Origin: Streptococcus urinalis 2285-97
GTDB taxonomy: Bacteria > Bacillota > Bacilli > Lactobacillales > Streptococcaceae
Assembly (NCBI RefSeq): GCF_000188055.2
Contig: NZ_AEUZ02000001.1
Span: 1,936,001 to 2,000,000 of the forward strand
Length of the DNA: 64,000 nucleotides
Direction of reading: 5' to 3'
The notes beneath the pieces were generated by a model. The model was not told the origin of the DNA, did no database searches, and saw nothing but the letters and a program-made list of their open reading frames with translations. Both the position numbers and the translations under genes were made by a program. This document shows positions 9,006 through 17,088 of this stretch, one piece after another; the first letter of the stretch is position 1; every line of letters starts with the position of its first letter.

Positions 9006-9715
9006 TTATATTAGTCATTGCCCTAGCAACGATTTTAACATTTGTGACTTGGATACTCATTGATAATAATGTGTTATGTTACGTACTTGCTATCCTTTCA
9101 ATTATCTTTTTAGGATGGTCCGTTTACATCTTAACCGATCATTTTGTTAATCATACAGGTATGGAAGTGAGATCAAAAACAACAACTAAACAAGTTTACT
9201 CTGCAGGAAGCTCTAGTGTCCCTTATGGTATGGTGATTACAAAAGAAGTTGGTAAAACTTCTGGTAATTACGTTCTTGTTTATAAAGATAAATCTTCTGA
9301 TAAAAAAGCAAGTGCTCATTTCATTCCAAATACAAAAAATGTAACTGAAGCTGTCAAAAAAACAGCAAGTTATAAAACGGCCAATGTAAAAAAAGCAACT
9401 GTTAAAACAACAACTAAAAGATATGTTTGGAAATCAGATTTTTATGAATCTCTCTTTGGTTTTGCTGGAGAAGAGGGTGATTTAGTTTCTAAAAAATCAG
9501 TGTTAACTGTTCCAAAGGATACATGGCTTGTTCTCAGTCAAAGCCAAGCTAAAAAATTACAAACTTTGGTACCCAAACTAAAAGCACAATCACAAGCACA
9601 AATGAAAGCTAACCCTCAAGCTGCTAAAGCTATGATGACTTTAGCTAAAACAAATCCAGATAAATATGCAGCAATGCAAGTTCAAACAATTAAAAAAGCT
9701 TTAAACATTAAATAA
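9002..9715 (+). CDS. DUF4811-type membrane protein partnered with the MFS exporter
   Basis: A 237-residue protein with two N-terminal membrane helices (residues 2-18 and 25-45) and a soluble, Lys-rich remainder. It resembles DUF4811 proteins, which are found next to DHA2 exporters in streptococci and lactobacilli. Its function is unknown. It overlaps the exporter stop by four bases, and its last 34 bases overlap the 3' end of the convergent TetR gene. Confidence 0.75.
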   Translation: MIILVIALATILTFVTWILIDNNVLCYVLAILSIIFLGWSVYILTDHFVNHTGMEVRSKTTTKQVYSAGSSSVPYGMVITKEVGKTSGNYVLVYKDKSSDKKASAHFIPNTKNVTEAVKKTASYKTANVKKATVKTTTKRYVWKSDFYESLFGFAGEEGDLVSKKSVLTVPKDTWLVLSQSQAKKLQTLVPKLKAQSQAQMKANPQAAKAMMTLAKTNPDKYAAMQVQTIKKALNIK

Positions 9716-10251
9716 AAAGTTGCTATTTGATAAATAATATCTGCCATTTCCTCTGGTGATTCCTGACCACCTTCAATAACCCACTTAGATATAATAGACT
9801 CAATGGAAGCCACATATGCTGTTCTGGCAAACTTTTCTGGAACTATGAGCTCTTGACTAATCAAGTCATCAAAATTTGAAATCCCATCTAAAATATAATT
9901 GATAAACTCACGGATTGACTTTGGAAGATTGACATACGTAGATGAGGCAATAACAGAGATAAAATCAAAATCTTCAGCTATATATTGGAGAGCAGCTAAA
10001 ATAACTTCTCTTGTTAATGCTTTTGTATCTTCTGAAATGATAGCATAAATATGAGAAAAGGTTTCTTCCTTTAATTTGTCCATCATATCATACTTATCTA
10101 AATAATGAAGGTAAAAAGTACCTCTATTGATGGCAGCTTCTCTACAAATCATGGTTACTGAAATTTCTTCAAAAGAATGTTGCTCTAAAAGCTTAGCAAT
10201 TGCCCATCTGATAAATTGTTTTGTCTCTGTGTTTCTCGTATTTTTTGACAT
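9682..10251 (-). CDS. TetR/AcrR-family transcriptional regulator
   Basis: A 189-residue protein with an N-terminal TetR helix-turn-helix (FEEISVTMICREAAINRGTFYLHYLDKYDMMDKL, residues 29-62) and a helical ligand or dimer domain. It is transcribed away from the ABC exporter genes that start 130 bases to the right. By the usual logic of this arrangement it controls them. A palindrome in the shared intergenic region is a candidate operator. Its 3' end overlaps the DUF4811 gene tail to tail. Confidence 0.9.
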   Translation of the reverse strand: MSKNTRNTETKQFIRWAIAKLLEQHSFEEISVTMICREAAINRGTFYLHYLDKYDMMDKLKEETFSHIYAIISEDTKALTREVILAALQYIAEDFDFISVIASSTYVNLPKSIREFINYILDGISNFDDLISQELIVPEKFARTAYVASIESIISKWVIEGGQESPEEMADIIYQIATFYLMFKAFLIV

Positions 10252-10299
10252 ATTTTTTCTCCTGTAATATTAAATCAACAGAAAATTATCATTTGATTA

Positions 10300-10354
10300 T
10301 TGTGTTTTTAAAGATTTCTAGGTTATAATCATATCATAAAATCAACATGTTGTT
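10300..10354 (+). promoter_or_regulatory. Promoter and candidate TetR operator for the ABC exporter
   Basis: A -35-like TTGTGT (10300-10305) and a perfect -10 TATAAT (10324-10329) are spaced 18 bases. Immediately downstream is the palindrome CAACATGTTG (10343-10352), with partial symmetry continuing on both sides. It overlaps the expected transcription start, a good position for repression by the divergent TetR protein. Confidence 0.6.
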
Positions 10355-10380
10355 TATTTAATAGAATAAAAGGAGACCTT

Positions 10381-11082
10381 ATGTCTTATATAGAAGTTAA
10401 GAATACCTCGAAACGTTATCATATGGGTGAAAATATTATTTCTGCCAATGAAGATGTCAATTTTAAGATTGAAAAAGGTGAATTGGTCATTATCTTAGGC
10501 TCATCTGGAGCTGGTAAATCAACCTTATTAAATATATTAGGTGGTATGGATACTACTGATGAGGGTCAAGTGATTATAGATGGAAATGATATTGCTCAAT
10601 ACAATTCTCACCAAAGAACAGACTATCGTCGTGATGATGTAGGTTTTGTTTTTCAATTTTATAATTTGGTAGCTAATTTAACAGCAAAGGAAAACGTTGA
10701 ATTGGCTTCAGAAATTGTTAAGGAAGCTATGGATGCTGAAGACATCTTAAAAAGAGTTGGCTTAGAAAAACGCATCAACAATTTTCCTGCACAGCTTTCT
10801 GGTGGTGAACAACAGCGTGTTTCCATTGCACGCGCAGTTGCTAAAAAGCCCAAATTACTTCTTTGTGATGAACCAACTGGAGCACTAGATTATCAAACGG
10901 GAAAACAAGTGCTCAGTTTACTACAGAATGTTTCCAAACAGTTTGGAACAACTGTCATTATTGTAACTCACAATTCTGCACTTGCTCCCATTGCTAATCG
11001 TGTCATTCATATGAGAGATGCTACTGTTAAAGAAGTAACTTTGAACTCTCAACCACAAGCTATAGAATCATTAGAATACTAG
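10381..11082 (+). CDS. ABC transporter ATP-binding protein (MacB/LolD type)
   Basis: A 233-residue ATPase with Walker [10 protein letters not shown] (about residues 40-48), signature LSGGEQQRV, Walker B LLLCDEP and the DEPTGALD variant. It is paired with the large FtsX-type permease that begins eight bases downstream. Together they form an exporter; TetR control suggests export of a toxic compound or an envelope-stress response. Confidence 0.92.
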   Translation: MSYIEVKNTSKRYHMGENIISANEDVNFKIEKGELVIILGSSGAGKSTLLNILGGMDTTDEGQVIIDGNDIAQYNSHQRTDYRRDDVGFVFQFYNLVANLTAKENVELASEIVKEAMDAEDILKRVGLEKRINNFPAQLSGGEQQRVSIARAVAKKPKLLLCDEPTGALDYQTGKQVLSLLQNVSKQFGTTVIIVTHNSALAPIANRVIHMRDATVKEVTLNSQPQAIESLEY

Positions 11083-11089
11083 GTGTAAT

Positions 11090-13684
11090 ATGTCCTTAAA
11101 AGTATATCGCAAAGACATCAAACAATCCTTTAGTTCTTCAATAGGTCGCTTTTTATCCCTCTTTTCATTGATGATGATAGGGGCAATTGCTTTAATTGGT
11201 CTCAAAGTAACTGCTCCAAATATGGAAAGAACAGCTCAAACTTTTATTGAAAAATACCATACCATGGATCTTTCCATCATTGGCTCTCAAGGATTTAACC
11301 AAGATGACAAAAATGACTTAAAAAAACTGAAAGATACTAAAATCGAATACAGTTATCTTTTAGATGTAACCACCAATAATGGCCAAAAGGCCATTCGACT
11401 TTTTTCAACTCCCAAAAACATCTCAAAAGCACAGCTCTCATCAGGTCATTTCCCAAAAACCAAAAATGAAATTGCACTTGCTAAATCCTTTTCTAAGCAA
11501 TATCACATAGGGGATACAATAAGCTTTTCAGATACAAGTAATTTATTGTCAACAAAAACCTATCAGATTACAGGTTTTATTCAATCATCTGAAATGTGGT
11601 CAACAAAAAATCTAGGTAGTTCAAGTAAAGGTTCTGGTGAACTTCAAGGCTACGGTATTATACCATCTGCTTCTTTCAAATTACCTTATCACAATATCGC
11701 ACGTATTCAAATTAAATCATTAAATCAAAAGCCCTATTACTCTGATACTTACAAAGATAAAGTTACTTCTTTTAAATCAAAAATCAAGAAGAGATTATCT
11801 GATAATGGTGAGAAGCGTCAAAAACACGAAGTATCTGAAGCAAATGAAAAAATTAATAAGGCCAAGTCTCAATTATCAAAACAAGAAAAGACAATCAAAC
11901 AATTACCAGAAAGTCCTCAGAAATCACAACTCACAAGTCAGTTAAATCAAGAAAAAGCTAAGATAAGTCGTCAAGAAACAAAAATAAGTCAAATCAAAGC
12001 AGCAACTTATTCTGTCTATAATCGCAAAACCTATCCTGGTAGTGACGGCTATACCGCCTATGATAGTTCAACAGAAAGTATCAGCGCTGTTGGAAATATT
12101 TTCCCAGTTGTCCTATATATTGTTGCGGCTTTAGTAACCTTAACGACTATGACACGTTTTGTAGATGAAGAAAGACAAACAGCTGGACTCTTTAAAGCTC
12201 TAGGTTATAGCAATAAACAAATCATACGTAAATTTATTATTTATGGTTTTATAACAAGTATGGCAGGAACCTTAGCTGGTGTCATCATTGGCCATATCTT
12301 CTTATCACCAATGATTAGTAATATTATTACTAATACATCAGTCATTGGAGAATCACACCGTTATTTCTATCTTTCATGGACTTTATTAGCACTTCTTTTT
12401 GCTTTTATTTCTGCTGTACTACCAACCTATTTGGTTGCACGCAAAGAACTAAGTGATGAAGCTGCACCATTATTATTAGCTAAACCACCTGTTGCTGGAG
12501 AAACAATACTTCTTGAAAAATGGCATTTTATCTGGAATAAACTAAGTTTCACTCAAAAAATAACTGCTCGGAATATCTTCAGATACAAACAAAGAATGTT
12601 TATGACTATTTTTGGTGTAGCGGGTTCAGTTGCACTCTTGTTTGCTGGTTTAGGTATTCAAACTTCCATCTCAGGTGTTTCAAAAACACAATTTCAAGAC
12701 ATTCTCAATTATCAACTAATTGTTTCTGAAAATCAAAATGCTACTAAATCTGAACAGGAAAAATTAAACAATGCTTTAGAAAGTTCAGATATTACCCATA
12801 AATTACCAATTGAAGTTAAAACTAGTAAAAATAAGATCTCAACTGTCAATGAAGAACAATCTATCACGATGTTTATTAGTGATCAAGATCAATTAAGTCC
12901 CTATATTAACTTAAGAGAACGACATGCTTCAAAAGCAATTTCACTTCCAAAAAATGGAATTGTCATTTCTGAAAAATTAGCTCAATTATACAAAGCTGAT
13001 ATTGGAGATACGATCAAGATAACATTGAATCACAAAAAAGTGACTGTTAAAATAGCAGCTATTACTGAAATGTATGCTGGGCATTTTATCTTCTTTTCAA
13101 AACAGTATTATGAAAACATTAGTCATCAAACATTTAAAGAAAATGCAAAGCTGGTTCAATTAAACTCTAAGAAGATTCGTGATATTAGTTACCAAGCAGC
13201 ATCATTTAACAAGCTAAAAGCCGTTGCTGGAGTCTCACAAAATGCTTCATTGATAGCCCAATTAAATGCCGTTGCAAACTCACTTCAATCTGTCATGTTG
13301 ATCCTCGTAATATTATCTGTTTTATTGGCAATCGTTATCCTATATAATTTAACTAATATTAATGTTGCAGAACGCATCAGAGAATTATCAACAATCAAAG
13401 TTCTTGGTTTTCATAATAAAGAAGTCACACTTTATATATATAGAGAAACCATTGTTTTATCTATTATTGGAATCATAGCAGGTTTAATATCTGGTATTGG
13501 GTTGCATGCACTTCTGCTCAATATGATTGGTTCAGATGTTATTATGTTTAATCCAAGTGTTCCCCTAAAAGTTTATATTATTCCAATCATAGCCATTTCT
13601 GCTATATTGATTTGTCTTGGTTTAGTTGTCAATCGCCATTTAAGAAAAGTCGATATGTTAGAAGCTTTAAAATCTGTTGATTAA
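11090..13684 (+). CDS. Large FtsX-type ABC transporter permease
   Basis: An 864-residue permease. An N-terminal helix (residues 20-42) and extracellular domain include a Lys/Gln-rich coiled coil around residues 240-305. Then comes a first FtsX block (VVLYIVAALVTLTTMTRFVDEERQTAGLFKALGY), a second extracellular domain, and a C-terminal FtsX block ending near RKVDMLEALKSVD. Duplicated FtsX permeases of this size work with a single MacB-type ATPase, here the gene just upstream. The substrate is unknown. Confidence 0.9.
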   Translation: MSLKVYRKDIKQSFSSSIGRFLSLFSLMMIGAIALIGLKVTAPNMERTAQTFIEKYHTMDLSIIGSQGFNQDDKNDLKKLKDTKIEYSYLLDVTTNNGQKAIRLFSTPKNISKAQLSSGHFPKTKNEIALAKSFSKQYHIGDTISFSDTSNLLSTKTYQITGFIQSSEMWSTKNLGSSSKGSGELQGYGIIPSASFKLPYHNIARIQIKSLNQKPYYSDTYKDKVTSFKSKIKKRLSDNGEKRQKHEVSEANEKINKAKSQLSKQEKTIKQLPESPQKSQLTSQLNQEKAKISRQETKISQIKAATYSVYNRKTYPGSDGYTAYDSSTESISAVGNIFPVVLYIVAALVTLTTMTRFVDEERQTAGLFKALGYSNKQIIRKFIIYGFITSMAGTLAGVIIGHIFLSPMISNIITNTSVIGESHRYFYLSWTLLALLFAFISAVLPTYLVARKELSDEAAPLLLAKPPVAGETILLEKWHFIWNKLSFTQKITARNIFRYKQRMFMTIFGVAGSVALLFAGLGIQTSISGVSKTQFQDILNYQLIVSENQNATKSEQEKLNNALESSDITHKLPIEVKTSKNKISTVNEEQSITMFISDQDQLSPYINLRERHASKAISLPKNGIVISEKLAQLYKADIGDTIKITLNHKKVTVKIAAITEMYAGHFIFFSKQYYENISHQTFKENAKLVQLNSKKIRDISYQAASFNKLKAVAGVSQNASLIAQLNAVANSLQSVMLILVILSVLLAIVILYNLTNINVAERIRELSTIKVLGFHNKEVTLYIYRETIVLSIIGIIAGLISGIGLHALLLNMIGSDVIMFNPSVPLKVYIIPIIAISAILICLGLVVNRHLRKVDMLEALKSVD

Positions 13685-13712
13685 TTTATTTTGGAATTTT
13701 TACAGTTATTGA

Positions 13713-13955
13713 TTGACAGACTATGGATAAAGTATTATATTAAGTATAGTTAACTATTTGATTAGGTGCAACTAATTTATAGTTATGATTATTTCCTATT
13801 CTGTTGTAAGTTTCAGACTACTTTGATGTGAGAAATACTGTTTTCCTTACATTTCTCTTTTCATTAATAAACTTATTATACTTTCTACCATTTTTCCAAT
13901 GTAGTCTATCAATCTTACACAACAAAAAAGCCCCAAATGGGGCCTTTTTTGTTGT
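13713..13955 (+). ncRNA. Candidate structured non-coding RNA with its own promoter and terminator
   Basis: TTGACA (13713-13718) and TATATT (13736-13741) are separated by exactly 17 bases, but no open frame of note follows. The predicted transcript (about 13748 to 13950) can form a hairpin AACTAT...ATAGTT (13752-13784) with an inner GATTAG/CTAATT helix. It can also form a nested set: TTGTAAG 13804 with CTTACACAA 13914, AGACTAC 13815 with GTAGTCT 13901, and GAGAAAT 13830 with ATTTCTC 13851. It ends in a GC-rich terminator. The length (about 200 nt) resembles 6S RNA, but I could not match 6S features. Confidence 0.55.
13920..13954. terminator. Bidirectional terminator (orphan RNA and gntR gene)
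   Basis: AACAAAAAAGCCCC and GGGGCCTTTTTTGTT form a stem with an AAAT loop. It lies at the end of the orphan transcript on the plus strand and just after the GntR stop codon on the minus strand. Confidence 0.95.
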
Positions 13956-14341
13956 TATTCATTTGTTTCATCAATAAGATGTGAGTAAAGACTACTTAAC
14001 TCTCCTAGATAAGATTTTTGTTCTTCAATAGAATCACTAATTTTATGTTGAATTTCGGTAAAAGCAACAATATTTTGATAAAGATTTATAAAGCGCTCAG
14101 CATTAGCTGATGAAGCAACGGTGACACCACTACCATGTTTAAAATCTAATACCCCATGACTTTCTAATAACTTTAAGCCTTTTCTTGCAGTCTCACGAGA
14201 AACAGAATATTCATCCCCAATTTTAGGGATAGGATTCAGTTTTTCATGCTCTTTAAATTGACCTTTGGCAATTTTTTTGGCAATCAATAATGCTAGTTGC
14301 TCATACTGTGTTATGGCATTTCTCTCTTCCAATAGTATCAC
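13955..14341 (-). CDS. GntR-family (YtrA-like) transcriptional regulator
   Basis: A 128-residue protein with a GntR winged helix (YEQLALLIAKKIAKGQFKEHEKLNPIPKIGDEYSVSRETARKGLKLLESHGVLDFKHGSGVTV, residues 13-77) and only a short C-terminal helical tail. This matches the small YtrA-type subfamily, which lacks a large ligand domain. It lies just downstream of the Gls24 operon on the same strand and might be co-transcribed with it or control it. The inference is positional only. Confidence 0.85.
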   Translation of the reverse strand: MILLEERNAITQYEQLALLIAKKIAKGQFKEHEKLNPIPKIGDEYSVSRETARKGLKLLESHGVLDFKHGSGVTVASSANAERFINLYQNIVAFTEIQHKISDSIEEQKSYLGELSSLYSHLIDETNE

Positions 14342-14388
14342 CTAGTTTCTCTTTATGAATATTAGGTGAACATTATTTCAGTAGCTAA

Positions 14389-14889
14389 TTATTGATTTGA
14401 TTTAGCACTTTCAACTTGTGACTTAATTTTATCCGAAGCCTTGGTTGATTGTTCTGAAACAAATTCACCTGTTGCTTTTCCAGCGTCTGTTAAACGATCT
14501 TGAACGGTAACTGAACTTGCTTGATAATCTTCACGAGTCATAATGTCAACGACTTCAACATTCACTTCAACAACTTTCAAGTGTGTCAAATCTTTGACTT
14601 CTTCACTCACGACTTCTTTAATATTTTCGACAATTTCTAGGATGTCTTTACTGTATTCAACGATAATGCGTAAATCAACAGCAACTTCTTTTGTACCAAC
14701 TTCAACATTGACACCTTCAGTAACATCATCGCTATTTACGACTTTATTTTTAAGTCCGGTAAAAGCACCACCAGTAACCCCAAGTAAGCCGTTTATTGAC
14801 TCTAACGATTGTCCTACTATTTTTTCAATAACTTTGTCATCGTATGTGACTTGACCTTTTTTTACTTCTGTATTCGTTTTTTCTGACAT
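14389..14889 (-). CDS. Asp23/Gls24-family envelope stress protein (second copy)
   Basis: A 166-residue Asp23 protein: KGQVTYDDKVIEKIVGQSLESINGLLGVTGG at the start, the beta-rich core VNVEVGTKEVAVDLRIIVEYSKDI, and a charged C-terminal tail. In staphylococci Asp23 is tethered to the membrane by AmaP, and an AmaP homologue is encoded upstream here. I chose ATG 14889 (MSEK) with GAGAAT upstream; the longer frame overlaps the neighbouring gene. It shares most of its core with the other Gls24 copy in this operon, so the two are paralogues. Confidence 0.9.
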   Translation of the reverse strand: MSEKTNTEVKKGQVTYDDKVIEKIVGQSLESINGLLGVTGGAFTGLKNKVVNSDDVTEGVNVEVGTKEVAVDLRIIVEYSKDILEIVENIKEVVSEEVKDLTHLKVVEVNVEVVDIMTREDYQASSVTVQDRLTDAGKATGEFVSEQSTKASDKIKSQVESAKSNQ

Positions 14890-14890
14890 A

Positions 14891-15076
14891 TTAATTCTCA
14901 TTTCTACGATCTCGATAAACAATTGCAAAACCAAGTCCTAACAAGAAACCTACTATTAAAAAGTAGATTTCTTTTGTTAAAACATATCCCAACAACCCTA
15001 CAAGTGTCCCAATAAAAACTCTTATGGTCGCTATAACAAATAAGGTGAGGTTTCTATCATCAGGAATCTTTACCAT
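14891..15076 (-). CDS. Small two-helix membrane protein in the Gls24 operon
   Basis: A 61-residue protein with two hydrophobic segments (residues 10-29 and 32-51) and the charged end RDRRNEN. It lies between the two Gls24 genes with a good AGGAGAA site, and its stop is one base before the next start. It resembles the short membrane proteins (DUF2273-like) that accompany Asp23. No specific function can be assigned. Confidence 0.7.
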   Translation of the reverse strand: MVKIPDDRNLTLFVIATIRVFIGTLVGLLGYVLTKEIYFLIVGFLLGLGFAIVYRDRRNEN

Positions 15077-15089
15077 TTATTAGTTTCTC

Positions 15090-15611
15090 CTAGATAACAC
15101 GAGGTTCTTTGTCACCAGAATCTGTAGCATCTTTAACACCGTTTACAGCTTGGTTATATTTAGTTAATGTGTATTCACCAGCAGCTTTAGCTGAACTTGT
15201 TACACGTTCTTGAACTGAAACACTGTCAGCTTCATATTGTGCACGTGTTTTAATATCAACAACGTTAACATTTACTTCAACGACTTCTAAATCAGTCATT
15301 GTTTTAACTTCACTTTCTACAATGGCTTTAATATCTTTAAAGATTTTTGGAACATTTTTACGATATTCTGCAATGATATCTAAATCAACAGCGACTTGAC
15401 GTTTACCAACTTCAACGTTGACACCATCTGTTTTTGAATCAGAATTAACGAGTTTACCTTTCATATTAGAAAAGAAACCTCCGTCAACACCAAGTAAACC
15501 ATCAACACTATCAATTGCTAGTCCTACTATTTTTTCAATAACTTTGTCTTCGTAGGTTAATTCACCTTTAACATTTTCTACTACTGGAGCTGTTGTTTTT
15601 GTTTCTACCAT
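15090..15611 (-). CDS. Asp23/Gls24-family envelope stress protein (first copy)
   Basis: A 173-residue Asp23-family protein (KGELTYEDKVIEKIVGLAIDSVDGLLGVDGG, NVEVGKRQVAVDLDIIAEYRKN, SSAKAAGEYTLTKYNQAVNG). Family members help with cell-envelope, alkaline or bile stress and localise near the membrane through AmaP. It sits between the DUF2273 gene and the small membrane protein gene. The tail differs from the second copy, so they may not be redundant. Confidence 0.92.
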   Translation of the reverse strand: MVETKTTAPVVENVKGELTYEDKVIEKIVGLAIDSVDGLLGVDGGFFSNMKGKLVNSDSKTDGVNVEVGKRQVAVDLDIIAEYRKNVPKIFKDIKAIVESEVKTMTDLEVVEVNVNVVDIKTRAQYEADSVSVQERVTSSAKAAGEYTLTKYNQAVNGVKDATDSGDKEPRVI

Positions 15612-15657
15612 AATAAATACCTCATTCTTTATTTTATGAATTTATCCAATCCCACTT

Positions 15658-15849
15658 TTATTTAAAGAGACGATCTAGATAACCTGTTTTTTTAAGATAA
15701 GATGCTAAATAAACACCTAATACAATGAAAATAATAACTAAGATTGTTTTGAAAAAGCCATATGTTACTAAGAATAATCCTAGTATTAAACCTAACAATC
15801 CACCAATAATTGGATAACGATATTGATTAAATAATGCTACAAAGTCCAT
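15658..15849 (-). CDS. DUF2273-type small membrane protein
   Basis: A 63-residue protein with two helices (YPIIGGLLGLILGLFLVTYGFF and ILVIIFIVLGVYLASYL) and a short basic tail. DUF2273 proteins are standard members of Asp23/AmaP operons. It lies eight bases after AmaP. Confidence 0.8.
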   Translation of the reverse strand: MDFVALFNQYRYPIIGGLLGLILGLFLVTYGFFKTILVIIFIVLGVYLASYLKKTGYLDRLFK

Positions 15850-15857
15850 AACTACCT

Positions 15858-16433
15858 CTATTCTACGCGGTTTGTAACCACACGCTCTTTTTCTTCAACA
15901 TTTTTAACATTAACTGTATAGTCAACTTTTTTCGTAATACCAAAGAATTCATCTAAACCAGTTTTGATATCACGTTCCAGACCTTGAGTTTTTTCCACAA
16001 CATTAATCCGCGGAAGCACAACACCTGAAACATCAACTTTAAATTTTTTCTTGTACATTTTGGCAGTAACAACAGGGGATTTCATAAATCCTTCTTCTTT
16101 AACAACTGTTTTTACAAAACCTTCAACTGCACTCTTCTTCAATTTTAATTTACCATTTTTTGAATCTTCAAGTTTAATTTCTGTATATTTTCTTGGGTAA
16201 AATAAAACTACGATAATTGCTACCAAAATAATAATAAAGAAAGCAACTGAGACCCAGAAAAAATAGGGTGAAAACATTTTTTCAGTGTGAGGACTCAAAT
16301 TCAAGAAAGAAATAGAATCTTCTAGTTCCTTTGGAACATTAGCTAAACCAACATAATGCCCAGCCACCACTGCTAAAATGGTCATCAAGACTAAACCGAT
16401 GATAATGTATAGTGTTTTTTTAAACTTATTCAT
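15858..16433 (-). CDS. amaP: Alkaline shock response membrane anchor protein AmaP
   Basis: A 191-residue protein with two membrane helices (residues 5-25 and 58-82). A cytosolic region follows, with VDVSGVVLPRINVVEKTQGLERDIKTGLDEFFGI characteristic of AmaP. In Staphylococcus aureus AmaP anchors Asp23 to the membrane, and the same partners are encoded directly downstream here. It belongs to the glsB-amaP-DUF2273-gls24 operon. Confidence 0.85.
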   Translation of the reverse strand: MNKFKKTLYIIIGLVLMTILAVVAGHYVGLANVPKELEDSISFLNLSPHTEKMFSPYFFWVSVAFFIIILVAIIVVLFYPRKYTEIKLEDSKNGKLKLKKSAVEGFVKTVVKEEGFMKSPVVTAKMYKKKFKVDVSGVVLPRINVVEKTQGLERDIKTGLDEFFGITKKVDYTVNVKNVEEKERVVTNRVE

Positions 16434-16451
16434 AAATACCTACTTTCTAGT

Positions 16452-16694
16452 CTAGTGTCCAACACGACTTAATAAATAAGAAACGACAAGGACAACTATT
16501 ACTGCTCCCAATATTGAAGGAATCAAAGCCATTCCTGCAAGTGATGGTCCCCAGGATCCTAAGAGAGCTTGTCCAATAACTGAACCAACTAGACCTGCAA
16601 GTATATTTGCAATCCAGCCCATTGAGCCACCTTTTTTAGTTATAGCTCCTGCTATTAACCCAATTAAGGCACCTACTAAAATTGTCCATAACAT
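16452..16694 (-). CDS. GlsB/YeaQ/YmgE-family stress membrane protein
   Basis: An 80-residue Gly-rich protein with three hydrophobic segments (MLWTILVGALIGLIAGAIT, MGWIANILAGLVGSVIGQALLG, ALIPSILGAVIVVLVVSYLL), the pattern of transglycosylase-associated GlsB proteins. It is first in the Gls24 operon. ATG 16694 is chosen because AGGGGGA lies just upstream; the longer frame runs into the promoter. Confidence 0.85.
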   Translation of the reverse strand: MLWTILVGALIGLIAGAITKKGGSMGWIANILAGLVGSVIGQALLGSWGPSLAGMALIPSILGAVIVVLVVSYLLSRVGH

Positions 16695-17088
16695 AATTTT
16701 TCCCCCTAAGATAAAACAACTTATTATACTTAGTTGAAATGTTGTCACTCTGAGGTCCGCTTATCTGAGTGTGTGTCTTATCAAGGAATAGTATTGTAAA
16801 CAAACGAACCTTAAAGTGACAACATTTATTTATCTTTATGTTGTTATTATAACATGGATATTTTAAAATGCAAGTATTTTGACTTAGTGACTACACATTT
16901 TTTTATTGTGGTTGTTTTATGATATTTTACACTAAAAATAACACCTTTGCATAACATTTTCATCTCTTTTTCAATACTATTCAATTAATAACTACTTGTA
17001 AAATATAAGTGTGGTCACTTTAAACTTGTCTTTGTTTTCAAGAGTCACTCACTTAGAATAAATAAAAAAGATTCCTCATTGGAACCTT
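16695..17088 (-). promoter_or_regulatory. Gls24 operon control region: two promoters and four AGTGACnACA boxes
   Basis: This 394-base region holds no gene. Proximal promoter: TATAAT (complement of 16723-16728) with a poor -35. Distal promoter: TATAAT (complement of 16846-16851) with TTGCAT (16868-16873), 16 bases apart. The box AGTGACnACA occurs four times: minus strand 16740-16749, plus 16815-16824, plus 16886-16895, minus 17010-17019. The first two form a perfect 13-base inverted repeat 65 bases apart (16737-16749 with 16815-16827). The first box covers the weak proximal -35, as an activator site would. Confidence 0.6.

Noticed and set aside
13748..13950. Orphan RNA as 6S RNA
   Set aside because: The length fits, but the 5' and 3' ends do not pair into the single long hairpin with a central bubble typical of 6S RNA.
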